From: Lutibacter sp.
GTDB taxonomy: Bacteria > Bacteroidota > Bacteroidia > Flavobacteriales > Flavobacteriaceae
Direction: 5' to 3'
Assembly (NCBI GenBank): GCA_002733285.1
Contig: NVVE01000005.1
Location: 125,661 to 135,704 of the forward strand
DNA: 10,044 bases
Shown: one piece after another, positions 1 to 7,040 of the stretch
Layout of the letters: each line of letters starts with the position of its first letter
Numbering within the stretch: position 1 is the stretch's first letter
The notes under the pieces: model-generated
Told to the model about the DNA's origin: nothing
What the model saw: only the letters and a program-made list of their open reading frames with translations
Databases searched by the model: none
Made by a program: the position numbers and the translations under genes

Positions 1-1191
1 TATAGTGTTTACTTATTTTCACATTATATAAAAATTAAAACACTAGAATTATTTCATCATGAATTTGTTTTAGAACCCTTATTAATTTGTATTATTGGAA
101 GTTTTGTGTTAACAAATTACAGTAAACACAGAATTGAATTTTCCGAATCTTTAAAAGGAATAAGCCCTGTTATTTATATCATTTTCTTTACCCTCACCGG
201 CGCATCATTATCTATACAAACATTAATGAGTGTTTTTGGAATTGCGATAGGATTCTTTTTCTTGCGACTTTTCACCATGTTCTTTGGTGGTGTTTTTGGT
301 GTGTATGCCGCTCGCGATTTTAAAAAATATGCGTTAATAGCCTGGATGCCTTATTTAACACAAGCAGGTGTCGCTTTAGGTTTAGCAACAATAATTGCTA
401 GAGAATTTCCAGTTTGGGGACATGAGTTCGAAACTATAGTTATTGCGGTAATAGTTATCAATCAACTTGTGGGACCACCTCTTTTTAAATGGTCACTTAA
501 TTACGTAAAAGAAAGTCATTTACGTGCTAAAATTCCAAAGTTTGATGGTACACAAGACGCTGTTATTTTTGGATTAGAAAATCAATCTATTGCCTTAGCT
601 AAACAATTGCAAAAAAATAAATGGGGAGTTCGTATTGTTGACGTCCATAAAAAACGAGAACGCGAAATTGACAATGTTGAAATTCTAGATTTAAAAACTA
701 TCAGCTTTAGCGCTATTAAACCTTTAAATTTAGAAAAAACCGAAACTGTTATTTTAATGCTATCAGATGATGACAACTATAAATTAGCTGATCTTATTTA
801 TGAAAATATAGGCACTAAAGACGTAATTGTACGCCTAAATGACCGAAATTATTTTGAAAAATTCCACAAACTTGGTACTTTAATAATTGAACCTGCAACT
901 GCAATGGTAAGTTTATTAGATCATTTTGTACGTTCACCAAGTGCCACTTCATTATTGCTTGGTATGGATGAAGGACAGGATTCTATGGATATTGAAATAA
1001 GAAACCAAGACATACATGGAATACGATTACGAGATTTACGATTGCCTTCAGACGTGTTAGTTCTTTCAGTAAAAAGAAAAGGGCAATTACTGGTTTCACA
1101 TGGTTATACTCGTTTGAGATTAGGTGATATCATTACTCTGGTTGGTTCAGAAACGAGTTTAGAAGCTCTTAAATTTAAATTTGATACATAG
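1..1191 (+). CDS. Kef/CPA2-type monovalent cation:proton antiporter with C-terminal RCK-like domains (5' end outside window)
   Basis: The reading frame is open from base 1, so this is the C-terminal part of a larger membrane protein. The GTG at 106 is an internal codon, not a likely start. Family knowledge: such proteins exchange K+ or Na+ for H+ across the inner membrane, and cytoplasmic RCK (TrkA-N/TrkA-C) domains control them. Visible in order: several hydrophobic segments up to about base 490 (the end of the Na+/H+ exchanger domain), a Rossmann-like TrkA-N segment from about 550 to 930, and a TrkA-C segment from about 985 to 1180 with the typical hydrophobic pattern ending in a G-D-I-I-T-L-V-G motif. 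The nucleotide-binding loop is degenerate: the usual GxGxxG reads G-L-E-N-Q-S at 571-588. The stop TAG overlaps the GTG start of miaE by one base, so the two are probably translationally coupled. The family call is firm; the transported ion cannot be read from the sequence. Confidence 0.88.
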   Translation, partial: YSVYLFSHYIKIKTLELFHHEFVLEPLLICIIGSFVLTNYSKHRIEFSESLKGISPVIYIIFFTLTGASLSIQTLMSVFGIAIGFFFLRLFTMFFGGVFGVYAARDFKKYALIAWMPYLTQAGVALGLATIIAREFPVWGHEFETIVIAVIVINQLVGPPLFKWSLNYVKESHLRAKIPKFDGTQDAVIFGLENQSIALAKQLQKNKWGVRIVDVHKKREREIDNVEILDLKTISFSAIKPLNLEKTETVILMLSDDDNYKLADLIYENIGTKDVIVRLNDRNYFEKFHKLGTLIIEPATAMVSLLDHFVRSPSATSLLLGMDEGQDSMDIEIRNQDIHGIRLRDLRLPSDVLVLSVKRKGQLLVSHGYTRLRLGDIITLVGSETSLEALKFKFDT

Positions 1192-1772
1192 TGCTAGGTT
1201 TAAAATCAACCACAAATCCAAAATGGGCTAAAATAGTAGAAGATAATTTGGGTGTGTTTTTAACCGATCATGCATTTGCTGAACAAAAAGCAGCGGCTGG
1301 TGGATTCTCATTAATTATAGCTTACTCTGAAGAAACTGAATTAGTAAAAGCACTGAGCGAATATACGATTGAAGAAACTGAACATTTTAAATTGGTACAT
1401 GACTTTATGATATCACGTGGATATACACTTGGCAGAGATCAAAAAAGTAACTATGCCGCACATTTACTTAAATTCTTCCCAAAAACAAAAGATAGAATAG
1501 AAAGCTTGGTTAGTAGATGTTTAATTGCAGCCCTTATAGAGGCTAGAAGCTGTGAACGATTTAAAACCCTAGCAAATTACACTTCCGATAAAGAATTAAC
1601 ACAGTTTTATAACGATTTAATTGTATCAGAAGCTGGCCACTATACCCAGTTTCTTAAATTTGCCAGAACGTATCAAGATAAAAGTATTGTTGATAAGAAA
1701 TGGGACGAATTATTAACTTATGAAGCTGCATATATGAGTACGCAAGGTAAAACACCACTAGTTCACGGATAA
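1191..1772 (+). CDS. miaE: tRNA-(ms2io6A)-hydroxylase (MiaE)
   Basis: A predicted non-haem diiron monooxygenase that uses O2 to hydroxylate the isopentenyl group of ms2i6A at tRNA position 37, after MiaA and MiaB have acted. At 193 residues it has the normal length for the family. The ferritin-like four-helix ligand set is complete: Glu31 in F-A-E-Q-K-A-A, Glu62 and His65 in E-E-T-E-H-F, Glu117 in I-E-A-R-S, and Glu147 and His150 in S-E-A-G-H-Y. The start is GTG and gives the family-typical beginning M-L-G-L-K; the GTG shares its first base with the last base of the antiporter stop (TAGTG). The stop overlaps the next ATG by one base (TAATG). The gene is therefore the middle of a tightly packed three-gene operon. 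It implies an oxygen-using organism that makes ms2i6A. MiaE is best known from gamma-proteobacteria; I infer the same activity here from the conserved ligands. Confidence 0.93.
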   Translation: MLGLKSTTNPKWAKIVEDNLGVFLTDHAFAEQKAAAGGFSLIIAYSEETELVKALSEYTIEETEHFKLVHDFMISRGYTLGRDQKSNYAAHLLKFFPKTKDRIESLVSRCLIAALIEARSCERFKTLANYTSDKELTQFYNDLIVSEAGHYTQFLKFARTYQDKSIVDKKWDELLTYEAAYMSTQGKTPLVHG

Positions 1773-2212
1773 TGTTCAGTAAATCAGAATCTATACAATT
1801 TCGAAAACTTTTCTGGACTAGTTTTGGCAAATCTTTTCCAAGAAAATGGGTATTGTACAATACTCAAATAAAAGACTTTAGTTTTAAATTTGTTGCCAAC
1901 CAAAAACAAGCGATGGTTTGTTTGGATATTGAGTCATACGACAAGGTAAAAAATCAACTACTTTTTGAACAATTGTTAGAATTAAAAAATATATTGATTA
2001 AAGAATATTTACCAGAAGCGATTTTTGATGATAACTATCTGTTAGAAAACGGAAAAATAATTCATAGAATTTATGTGAAACATCAACAAAAGTTTAATAT
2101 TCACGATAAAAACACATGGCAATCCGCTTATCATTTTTTCAATGAAACTATGCATCAATTTGAATTATTTTATGATGATTTTGAAGATTTTATAAAGCAA
2201 GTTATCTTTTAA
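1772..2212 (+). CDS. DUF4268 family protein
   Basis: A 146-residue soluble protein without a signal peptide or membrane segment. It resembles the DUF4268 family: an N-terminal F-R-K-L-F-W-T-S-F-G segment, a middle part with the pattern V-C-L-D-I-E, and an acidic, aromatic C-terminus ending in D-D-F-E-D-F-I-K. Its biochemical function is not known to me. DUF4268 also occurs as the C-terminal domain of some nuclease-like proteins, but this copy is a stand-alone domain and I see no catalytic motif. The ATG shares one base with the stop of miaE, so it is probably expressed with miaE and the antiporter. The family call rests on recall of the sequence pattern, not on a search. Confidence 0.75.
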   Translation: MFSKSESIQFRKLFWTSFGKSFPRKWVLYNTQIKDFSFKFVANQKQAMVCLDIESYDKVKNQLLFEQLLELKNILIKEYLPEAIFDDNYLLENGKIIHRIYVKHQQKFNIHDKNTWQSAYHFFNETMHQFELFYDDFEDFIKQVIF

Positions 2213-2249
2213 TTGTTATTAATATATAATAGTTTCAATTTAAACTCAG

Positions 2250-2312
2250 ATGAAAATAACATCGGTTTTAAAAAATTACCCATTTAAACAAGCATATAAA
2301 TTTGAAAATTAA
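2250..2312 (+). other. possible 20-codon small ORF between DUF4268 gene and mnmE
   Basis: In the 121-base gap there is one short ATG-initiated frame, beginning M-K-I-T-S-V-L-K-N-Y and ending F-E-N before TAA. It has no visible ribosome binding site, and its last codons coincide with the proposed -33 element of the mnmE promoter. An open frame of this length is expected by chance in such DNA, so it may not be translated. It is listed because nothing else in the gap explains the sequence. Confidence 0.15.
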
Positions 2313-2329
2313 AATAAACTGTATTTTTG
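2301..2329 (+). promoter_or_regulatory. Bacteroidetes-type promoter for mnmE
   Basis: TATTTTTG at 2322-2329 matches the flavobacterial -7 consensus TAnnTTTG, and TTTG at 2301-2304 lies 17 bases upstream in the place of the -33 element. The ATG of mnmE is at 2334, only four bases after the -7 box, so transcription should begin at or next to the start codon. That suggests a leaderless or nearly leaderless mRNA. The call rests on consensus matching only. Confidence 0.55.
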
Positions 2330-2333
2330 CACT

Positions 2334-3740
2334 ATGATTAATAATGATACCATTATTGCTTTGGCAACCTCGTCAGGAATTGGAGCTATCGCAGTTATAC
2401 GTTTGTCTGGTGAGAATTGCATTAAAATTGTGAATCAATTTTTTCAATCTAAGTTTAGAACTAAAGATCTAACCAATGTAAAATCTCATACCATCCATCT
2501 TGGAACTATTGTTGAAAACAATCGTATTATTGATGAAGTATTGGTATCTGTATTTAAAAATCCACATTCGTATACAGGCGAAAATGTAATAGAAATAAGT
2601 TGTCATGGATCCGTTTATATTCAACAAGAAATCATTCAATTATTTTTAAAAAATGGTGTCCGAAATGCGAATGCTGGAGAATTTACCTTACGTGCTTTTT
2701 TAAATGGTAAAATGGATCTAAGTCAGGCTGAAGCTGTGGCAGATTTAATTTCATCCAACTCAGCAGCTTCACATCAAGTGGCTCTACAACAAATGCGTGG
2801 AGGCTTTAGCTCTGAAATTCAAGATTTACGACAACAGTTACTAAATTTTGCGAGTTTAATTGAATTGGAGCTCGACTTTTCAGAAGAAGATGTTGAATTT
2901 GCTGATAGAACAGCATTTAACAATTTAATAACGAAGATAAGTTCAACTTTAAAACGACTCATAGAATCCTTTGCTTTAGGGAATGTATTAAAAAATGGTA
3001 TTCCTGTGGCTATCGTTGGAGAACCAAATGTTGGAAAGTCTACCTTATTGAACGCTTTATTAAATGAAGAAAAAGCCATTGTTAGCCATATTGAGGGAAC
3101 CACAAGAGATGCTATTGAAGATGAAATTAATATCGATGGTGTTACATACCGATTTATCGATACTGCCGGTATTAGAAATACCAAAGACTTCATTGAAAGT
3201 ATTGGCATTAAAAAAACATTTGAAAAAATTGAACAGGCACAATTGGTTATTTATTTGTTCGATTTAGAGAAAATAAAAAATAAACTGACAACTATTGAAA
3301 ATAGTATTTCCGAAATTAAAAAGATAAAAGAAAAACACCCAACCAAGCAACTACTTTTAATTGCTAACAAGGTTGATTTGGTTGATGAAAAAATAATTGC
3401 TGAAACTACAACTTCTTTTCAAAAAACACCTCTTATTTTTCTTTCAGCAAAACAAAAAATCGGAATTTTAGAACTTACTTCTACCCTCACCCAATTAGCC
3501 AATAAAGGAGCTTTAAGCAATAACGAAACCATCGTTAGTAATTCGCGTCATTTTGAAGCTTTAAACAACGCTTTTAACGCAATCAAAGAAGTACAAAAAG
3601 GAATTGACAACGCAATAAGCAGCGATCTATTTGCAATTGACATTCGTCAAGCATTATTTCATTTAGGTGAAATTACTGGCGAAGTCACTACAGAAGATCT
3701 ATTAGGTAATATTTTTGCTAATTTCTGTATCGGGAAGTAA
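2334..3740 (+). CDS. mnmE: tRNA uridine-5-carboxymethylaminomethyl(34) synthesis GTPase MnmE (TrmE)
   Basis: MnmE works with MnmG to install cmnm5U/nm5U-type modifications at wobble uridine 34, using a folate one-carbon unit and potassium-dependent GTP hydrolysis. The protein has 468 residues and is complete. The N-terminal tetrahydrofolate-binding domain covers about 1-120. A helical domain follows, with the inserted G domain at about 222-380: G1 G-E-P-N-V-G-K-S at 229-236, G2 E-G-T-T-R-D at 254-259, G3 D-T-A-G at 276-279, G4 N-K-V-D at 345-348, G5 S-A-K at 371-373. It ends with the hallmark C-terminal C-I-G-K, whose Cys465 is the conserved cysteine. The start ATG gives the usual short N-terminus before D-T-I-I-A-L-A-T. 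It has its own promoter rather than belonging to the miaE operon, and it is convergent with the YceI gene 38 bases downstream. Confidence 0.97.
   Translation: MINNDTIIALATSSGIGAIAVIRLSGENCIKIVNQFFQSKFRTKDLTNVKSHTIHLGTIVENNRIIDEVLVSVFKNPHSYTGENVIEISCHGSVYIQQEIIQLFLKNGVRNANAGEFTLRAFLNGKMDLSQAEAVADLISSNSAASHQVALQQMRGGFSSEIQDLRQQLLNFASLIELELDFSEEDVEFADRTAFNNLITKISSTLKRLIESFALGNVLKNGIPVAIVGEPNVGKSTLLNALLNEEKAIVSHIEGTTRDAIEDEINIDGVTYRFIDTAGIRNTKDFIESIGIKKTFEKIEQAQLVIYLFDLEKIKNKLTTIENSISEIKKIKEKHPTKQLLLIANKVDLVDEKIIAETTTSFQKTPLIFLSAKQKIGILELTSTLTQLANKGALSNNETIVSNSRHFEALNNAFNAIKEVQKGIDNAISSDLFAIDIRQALFHLGEITGEVTTEDLLGNIFANFCIGK
3723..3740 (+). other. SGI1-type integrase attachment site candidate at the 3' end of mnmE (apparently unoccupied)
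   Basis: The last 18 bases of mnmE read TTCTGTATCGGGAAGTAA. From memory, the SGI1 family of genomic islands inserts at the 3' end of mnmE (trmE/thdF) at an 18-bp site, TTCTGTAT(T/C)GG(G/T)AAGTAA, which this matches. The match partly follows from coding constraint, because the bases encode F-C-I-G-K and the stop. No integrase or second copy of the site is seen in the window, so this is at most an empty target. Confidence 0.3.
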
Positions 3741-3778
3741 AGCACCTAATCCAGATAGCAAAAGTTTGACTTATAATA

Positions 3779-4369
3779 TTATTTTTTCTTATTCGCTACA
3801 ATAGTCGCTTGTAAATCAAATTGATCATTGATAAACTTTTCTTTCAAATTATTAAAAAAAGATTTTGATTTGTACTTTATATTAAACTCTGCTCTATTGA
3901 TTTTAAAGGTTTCGGTAGTTAACGTAATTGTTCCATTATTTTCAGTAACTATTGCAGGTATGGTCATTTCTTTAGTAATATCTTTAATAGTCATTTCCCC
4001 AAAAATATATGTTTTTCCATCTTTATTTTCACTACCTGCAATTTCAAATGTTGCAATTGGAAATACTTCAACTTCAAAAAAGTCTTTTGACTTTAAATGT
4101 CCTTCTAATTTTTTGCTATTATCTGCATCTTTTAATGAGAGCATATCCACCTTAAAAAAGCCACCTTTTAATTTAGCACCTCTCATTTTTAATTCACCAT
4201 TCAGCAATGCTATTGTACCGTGATGTGATCCAATTGGCTTGTAACCTTTCCACTTAATACTAGAGTTTGTGACATCAACTTTCAATTTACTTTCAACTTC
4301 AGAAGTTAGGCTAACAAAAGACATTGAAACAAATGCAACTGCCAAAATTAAAATTCCTATTTTTTTCAT
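3779..4369 (-). CDS. YceI family periplasmic protein
   Basis: The protein has 196 residues and a signal peptide: a lysine-containing start, a hydrophobic core over about residues 4-20, and a mature part from roughly residue 23-27. The mature region has the YceI lipocalin-like pattern: an early S-S-I-K-W-K-G strand, G-S-H-H-G-T-I near residues 47-53, a G-G-F-F-K-V-D-M strand, L-E-G-H-L-K-S-K-D-F-F near 88-98, F-P-I-A-T-F-E-I, then a late G-x-M-T-I-K-D-I-T-K strand. Members fold into a barrel that binds isoprenoid or other amphipathic ligands. The physiological role in Bacteroidetes is not settled, and the ligand cannot be read here. The gene lies 97 bases downstream of the DUF3857 fragments on the same strand and is convergent with mnmE. 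A weak AT-rich hairpin in the upstream gap suggests independent transcription. No Shine-Dalgarno sequence precedes the ATG. Confidence 0.92.
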   Translation of the reverse strand: MKKIGILILAVAFVSMSFVSLTSEVESKLKVDVTNSSIKWKGYKPIGSHHGTIALLNGELKMRGAKLKGGFFKVDMLSLKDADNSKKLEGHLKSKDFFEVEVFPIATFEIAGSENKDGKTYIFGEMTIKDITKEMTIPAIVTENNGTITLTTETFKINRAEFNIKYKSKSFFNNLKEKFINDQFDLQATIVANKKK

Positions 4370-4431
4370 GATGATTCATTTAGTTATTGTTTTATTCACA
4401 ATGATACTAAAAAAACACCTTAACTATAAAA

Positions 4432-4448
4432 ATTAAAGTGCATTTAAT
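4432..4448. terminator. weak AT-rich hairpin, possible terminator after the DUF3857 locus
   Basis: ATTAAA at 4432-4437 pairs with TTTAAT at 4443-4448 around a five-base loop. On the minus strand the stem is followed by a short T run, and on the plus strand by ATTTTTTT. The stem has no G:C pairs, so termination would be inefficient. It is supported mainly by its place in the gap between the DUF3857 locus and the YceI gene. Confidence 0.35.
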
Positions 4449-4466
4449 ATTTTTTTACAATTGATA

Positions 4467-5120
4467 TTATATCCTTTTTAATACAACCTGCTCCAAATTT
4501 TTAGCTACAATTAATTTATAAAACTCTTTTAGCTCTGAATAATTTTGAGTGGGATAAATAGCTGTATTAATTTCAAATTTTGATAATACACTTAACACAT
4601 CTCCAACTGCTTTTACACTAAATCTATAAACACCATAATTATTAGGGAGTCCGATGGCTAATTTTTCAGGTATAGATTCTACGATGTATCCTTTTGGAAT
4701 TATTATATTTACTAAATCCTTATTGGAAATAAGAGTTCCGAAATCAATTGGGTACTGCCTTTTGTCTAATTTAAACGGGTTTTTAGTTATTGCTTCAAAA
4801 AACAATGGTTTAAAATAAATTTTATTACCTATTATCTCAACCATATCTTCTGATGAAAATTTAAACATCTCAACTATTGGTTTATATATTTCTTTTTTAT
4901 TAGATAATTTAAAATTTGAAATTTCTATTCCTCCATAATCCTCTTCTATTTTTAAAATAAGATCTTCTTCTTTAATTTTTAAATACTCATTTCTATAATT
5001 TAATGCTTTTTGATTTAGAAGTCTGGTCCTCTTAGTCCCCTCAATTACTCCATCTTCATCCAATACAAGTTGCATCATTGAACTAGATGACGCAGGTTTT
5101 TTTGACTCTCTCCTTCGCAA
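4467..5120 (-). CDS. C-terminal fragment of a DUF3857-type protein (frame-separated from the upstream gene; probable pseudogene part)
   Basis: This frame encodes only the C-terminal part of a DUF3857/transglutaminase-like protein: a strand L-V-L-D-E-D-G-V-I-E-G, then A-L-N-Y-R-N-E-Y-L, then the DUF3858-like end with N-P-F-K-L, Y-P-I-D-F-G, an I-P-K-G-Y strand and a final E-Q-V-V-L-K. It has no signal peptide and no catalytic core of its own. No good start exists at its 5' end: the longest frame begins at a TTG, and the first ATG is at 5078, where ATGA overlaps the TGA stop of the upstream frame. That overlap could allow re-initiation. One extra A in the A7 tract at 5097-5103 would fuse it in frame to the upstream ORF. 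Its first segment repeats, in family terms, a segment already present at the end of the upstream ORF, so it probably comes from a second, paralogous gene joined by deletion. Confidence 0.7.
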   Translation of the reverse strand: MRRRESKKPASSSSMMQLVLDEDGVIEGTKRTRLLNQKALNYRNEYLKIKEEDLILKIEEDYGGIEISNFKLSNKKEIYKPIVEMFKFSSEDMVEIIGNKIYFKPLFFEAITKNPFKLDKRQYPIDFGTLISNKDLVNIIIPKGYIVESIPEKLAIGLPNNYGVYRFSVKAVGDVLSVLSKFEINTAIYPTQNYSELKEFYKLIVAKNLEQVVLKRI

Positions 5121-6508
5121 TCGTCTAAATTATCATTATATTGAGTTCCAAACGATTCTATTTTAATTAATGCTCCAATATTACCTAATGAATCTATAGT
5201 ATAACTACCTTTTGTAAATTGTAAATTCTCTTCTGTTTTATATTTTTTAGTATGTTTTATTTCTCCTCCCTCAGGTTTTATTACTATAACATCTCTATCA
5301 TCAGTAAAATTGGCTATGTATCCAAAAGGAACCTTTTGACTAGTACATTCAAGCCAAATATCATTTTCACCATTTGGGATATTAAGAATCACATGATTAC
5401 CTTGAATATTAGGAGATTCAAAATCCATATTTATTTTTTCATAACCGCCATACAATTCAGTAAAATACGACTTTACTCCAACAGCTTCTAGTAACGATTT
5501 TGTATAATTAGTTAACCCTTTACAATCTCCATACCCCAACCTATCAACATCATCAGCTAGCATAGGTCTTAAACCTCCTATGCCCACCTGAACACTAATA
5601 TACCTAGTTTTATCTTGAACATATTGATAAACAATTTTTGCCTTTTCAATTGGATCATTAATTCCTTTAACCAAATTAATAATGTTTTGCTTAGCTCTTT
5701 CTGATAAATTACCAACATCTTTATAAAAATTATTGTACTGCCATTTCCCCAATTCCTCCCAATTCTCAGCTTCTCCAGCTATTCCTTGGGCATAAAATTT
5801 ATTAAGTACTGGTTGAACTCGTGGCATTAACTCTCTTAATGAAGGAGTTAAAGGCTCATACCTAATTGGTTCAACCAACTTTAATGAATATGTTATTTCA
5901 TTATCTAATCTTGTTTTTTCTATTGGATAATCATTAAAATTATCTTCTTTTAATTGAATTGAAAGATTTTCAGGATTAGCAATTTTATATGAAGAAGATA
6001 AAATCCCTGTTGAAAATGATTTTATTGGTTTCCAACTATTTAAAAAAGCAGTGTTAGGAGACTCTACCTCATACTCATAATAAATTGTATACGGATATTC
6101 AATTGGTACATGCTCATAATACAACAATCTATTATCTGCATACAATGTGCCACCATCAACCATACTAACATCTCTGTACTCTTTACGTTTAACCTTTTTT
6201 ATTTCGATCCCTAAAGAATTATAGATAATGGTTTTAATATTTTTAATTTTTCTTGAATTATCAAAACCAACCCCAACAAATTTATATTTATCTCCTAATT
6301 TATTTAAAATTGTTATGGTCTTTTTCACCCTAATAACAATTGATTTTTGAGATCTAACTTCAACAGCAACATCATCAAAAAGAATTACAGAATTCGCATT
6401 TTCTTTAAGATTTTCAGGAATAGATGAAACATTAAAATTGTAATCTTGGGAATATGTAAGCACAATAAAGAAAAGTACAAGAAGTGTACTTAAGACATTT
6501 TTTTTCAT
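5075..6508 (-). CDS. secreted DUF3857/transglutaminase-like protein, C-terminally truncated
   Basis: The protein has 477 residues, while relatives with this architecture usually have about 640-670. It has a signal peptide (residues 1 to about 20, ending T-Y-S), a DUF3857 beta-rich domain from about 40 to 230, and a transglutaminase-like core from about 275 to 400. The core has Cys329 in G-Y-G-D-C-K, His372 in N-H-V-I-L, and W-L-E-C-T at 385-389, where Glu387 sits at the usual aspartate position. It therefore probably acts in the periplasm or at the surface, perhaps on peptides or proteins; no substrate is established for this group. The last domain is only begun (Y-T-I-D-S-L-G-N-I at 436-444). 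The frame then crosses an A7 tract and stops nine codons later, after an unrelated-looking R-H-L-V-Q end. It lies 49 bases after dtd on the same strand, without an obvious promoter of its own, so it may be read from the rsgA-dtd transcript. Confidence 0.85.
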   Translation of the reverse strand: MKKNVLSTLLVLFFIVLTYSQDYNFNVSSIPENLKENANSVILFDDVAVEVRSQKSIVIRVKKTITILNKLGDKYKFVGVGFDNSRKIKNIKTIIYNSLGIEIKKVKRKEYRDVSMVDGGTLYADNRLLYYEHVPIEYPYTIYYEYEVESPNTAFLNSWKPIKSFSTGILSSSYKIANPENLSIQLKEDNFNDYPIEKTRLDNEITYSLKLVEPIRYEPLTPSLRELMPRVQPVLNKFYAQGIAGEAENWEELGKWQYNNFYKDVGNLSERAKQNIINLVKGINDPIEKAKIVYQYVQDKTRYISVQVGIGGLRPMLADDVDRLGYGDCKGLTNYTKSLLEAVGVKSYFTELYGGYEKINMDFESPNIQGNHVILNIPNGENDIWLECTSQKVPFGYIANFTDDRDVIVIKPEGGEIKHTKKYKTEENLQFTKGSYTIDSLGNIGALIKIESFGTQYNDNLDDCEGESQKNLRHLVQ

Positions 6509-6557
6509 AGAATTTAATTTTTCTATAAATATAAATAATCTTTAGTTGAAATAGAAA

Positions 6558-7010
6558 TTAATCTCTTCTTTTTGAATCAATTAGAATTGTAACCGGACCA
6601 TCATTCATAAGTGAAACTTTCATATCTGCACCAAATTCACCTGTCCCTACTTTTTTATTTAAGTCTTTTTCTACTTGAGATACAAACTGCTCATAGATTG
6701 GAATTGCTATTTCAGGTTTTGCAGCGTTGATATAAGACGGTCTATTGCCTTTTTTTGTGTTCGCTTGTAATGTAAATTGACTTACGATAATGGCATCTCC
6801 ATTTTCACTTATTAAGGATTTATTCATGACTTCATTTTCATCATTAAAAATACGGAGATTAACTATTTTCTTTGATAGCCATACTATATCTTCCAAATTA
6901 TCTTCATTTTCAATTCCTACTAAAATCAATAATCCTTTTGCAATTTCACTTACTATGTTGTTATCAATAGTTACGGAAGCATTAGATACTCTTTGAATTA
7001 CGGCTCTCAT
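6558..7010 (-). CDS. dtd: D-aminoacyl-tRNA deacylase
   Basis: Dtd hydrolyses D-aminoacyl-tRNAs (and glycyl-tRNAAla) in the cytoplasm, so that non-L residues do not enter proteins. The 150 residues match the full family length. The sequence begins with the classic M-R-A-V-I-Q-R-V. The active-site S-Q-F-T-L motif is at about 77-81, and the Gly-cisPro motif lies near the C-terminus in N-D-G-P-V-T. The region K-K-G-N-R-P-S-Y between them is also typical. The ATG lies 30 bases after the stop of rsgA on the same strand, so the two are probably one operon, joining ribosome assembly with translation quality control. Nothing is missing. Confidence 0.96.
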   Translation of the reverse strand: MRAVIQRVSNASVTIDNNIVSEIAKGLLILVGIENEDNLEDIVWLSKKIVNLRIFNDENEVMNKSLISENGDAIIVSQFTLQANTKKGNRPSYINAAKPEIAIPIYEQFVSQVEKDLNKKVGTGEFGADMKVSLMNDGPVTILIDSKRRD

Positions 7011-7040
7011 TTCTTATTTTGTACTTTTATTTTTTGAAGT

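Noticed and set aside
2819..3242. Overlapping antisense frames inside mnmE
   Set aside because: They are shadows of a well-supported gene, have unlikely compositions and match no family pattern.
2334..3740. mnmE possibly truncated or interrupted, given its abrupt end
   Set aside because: The protein ends in the expected F-C-I-G-K, all G motifs are in order, and 468 residues is a normal length.
3741..3778. Intrinsic terminator between mnmE and the YceI gene
   Set aside because: Only a 4-bp stem and a short AT palindrome before a T run are visible, too weak to call.
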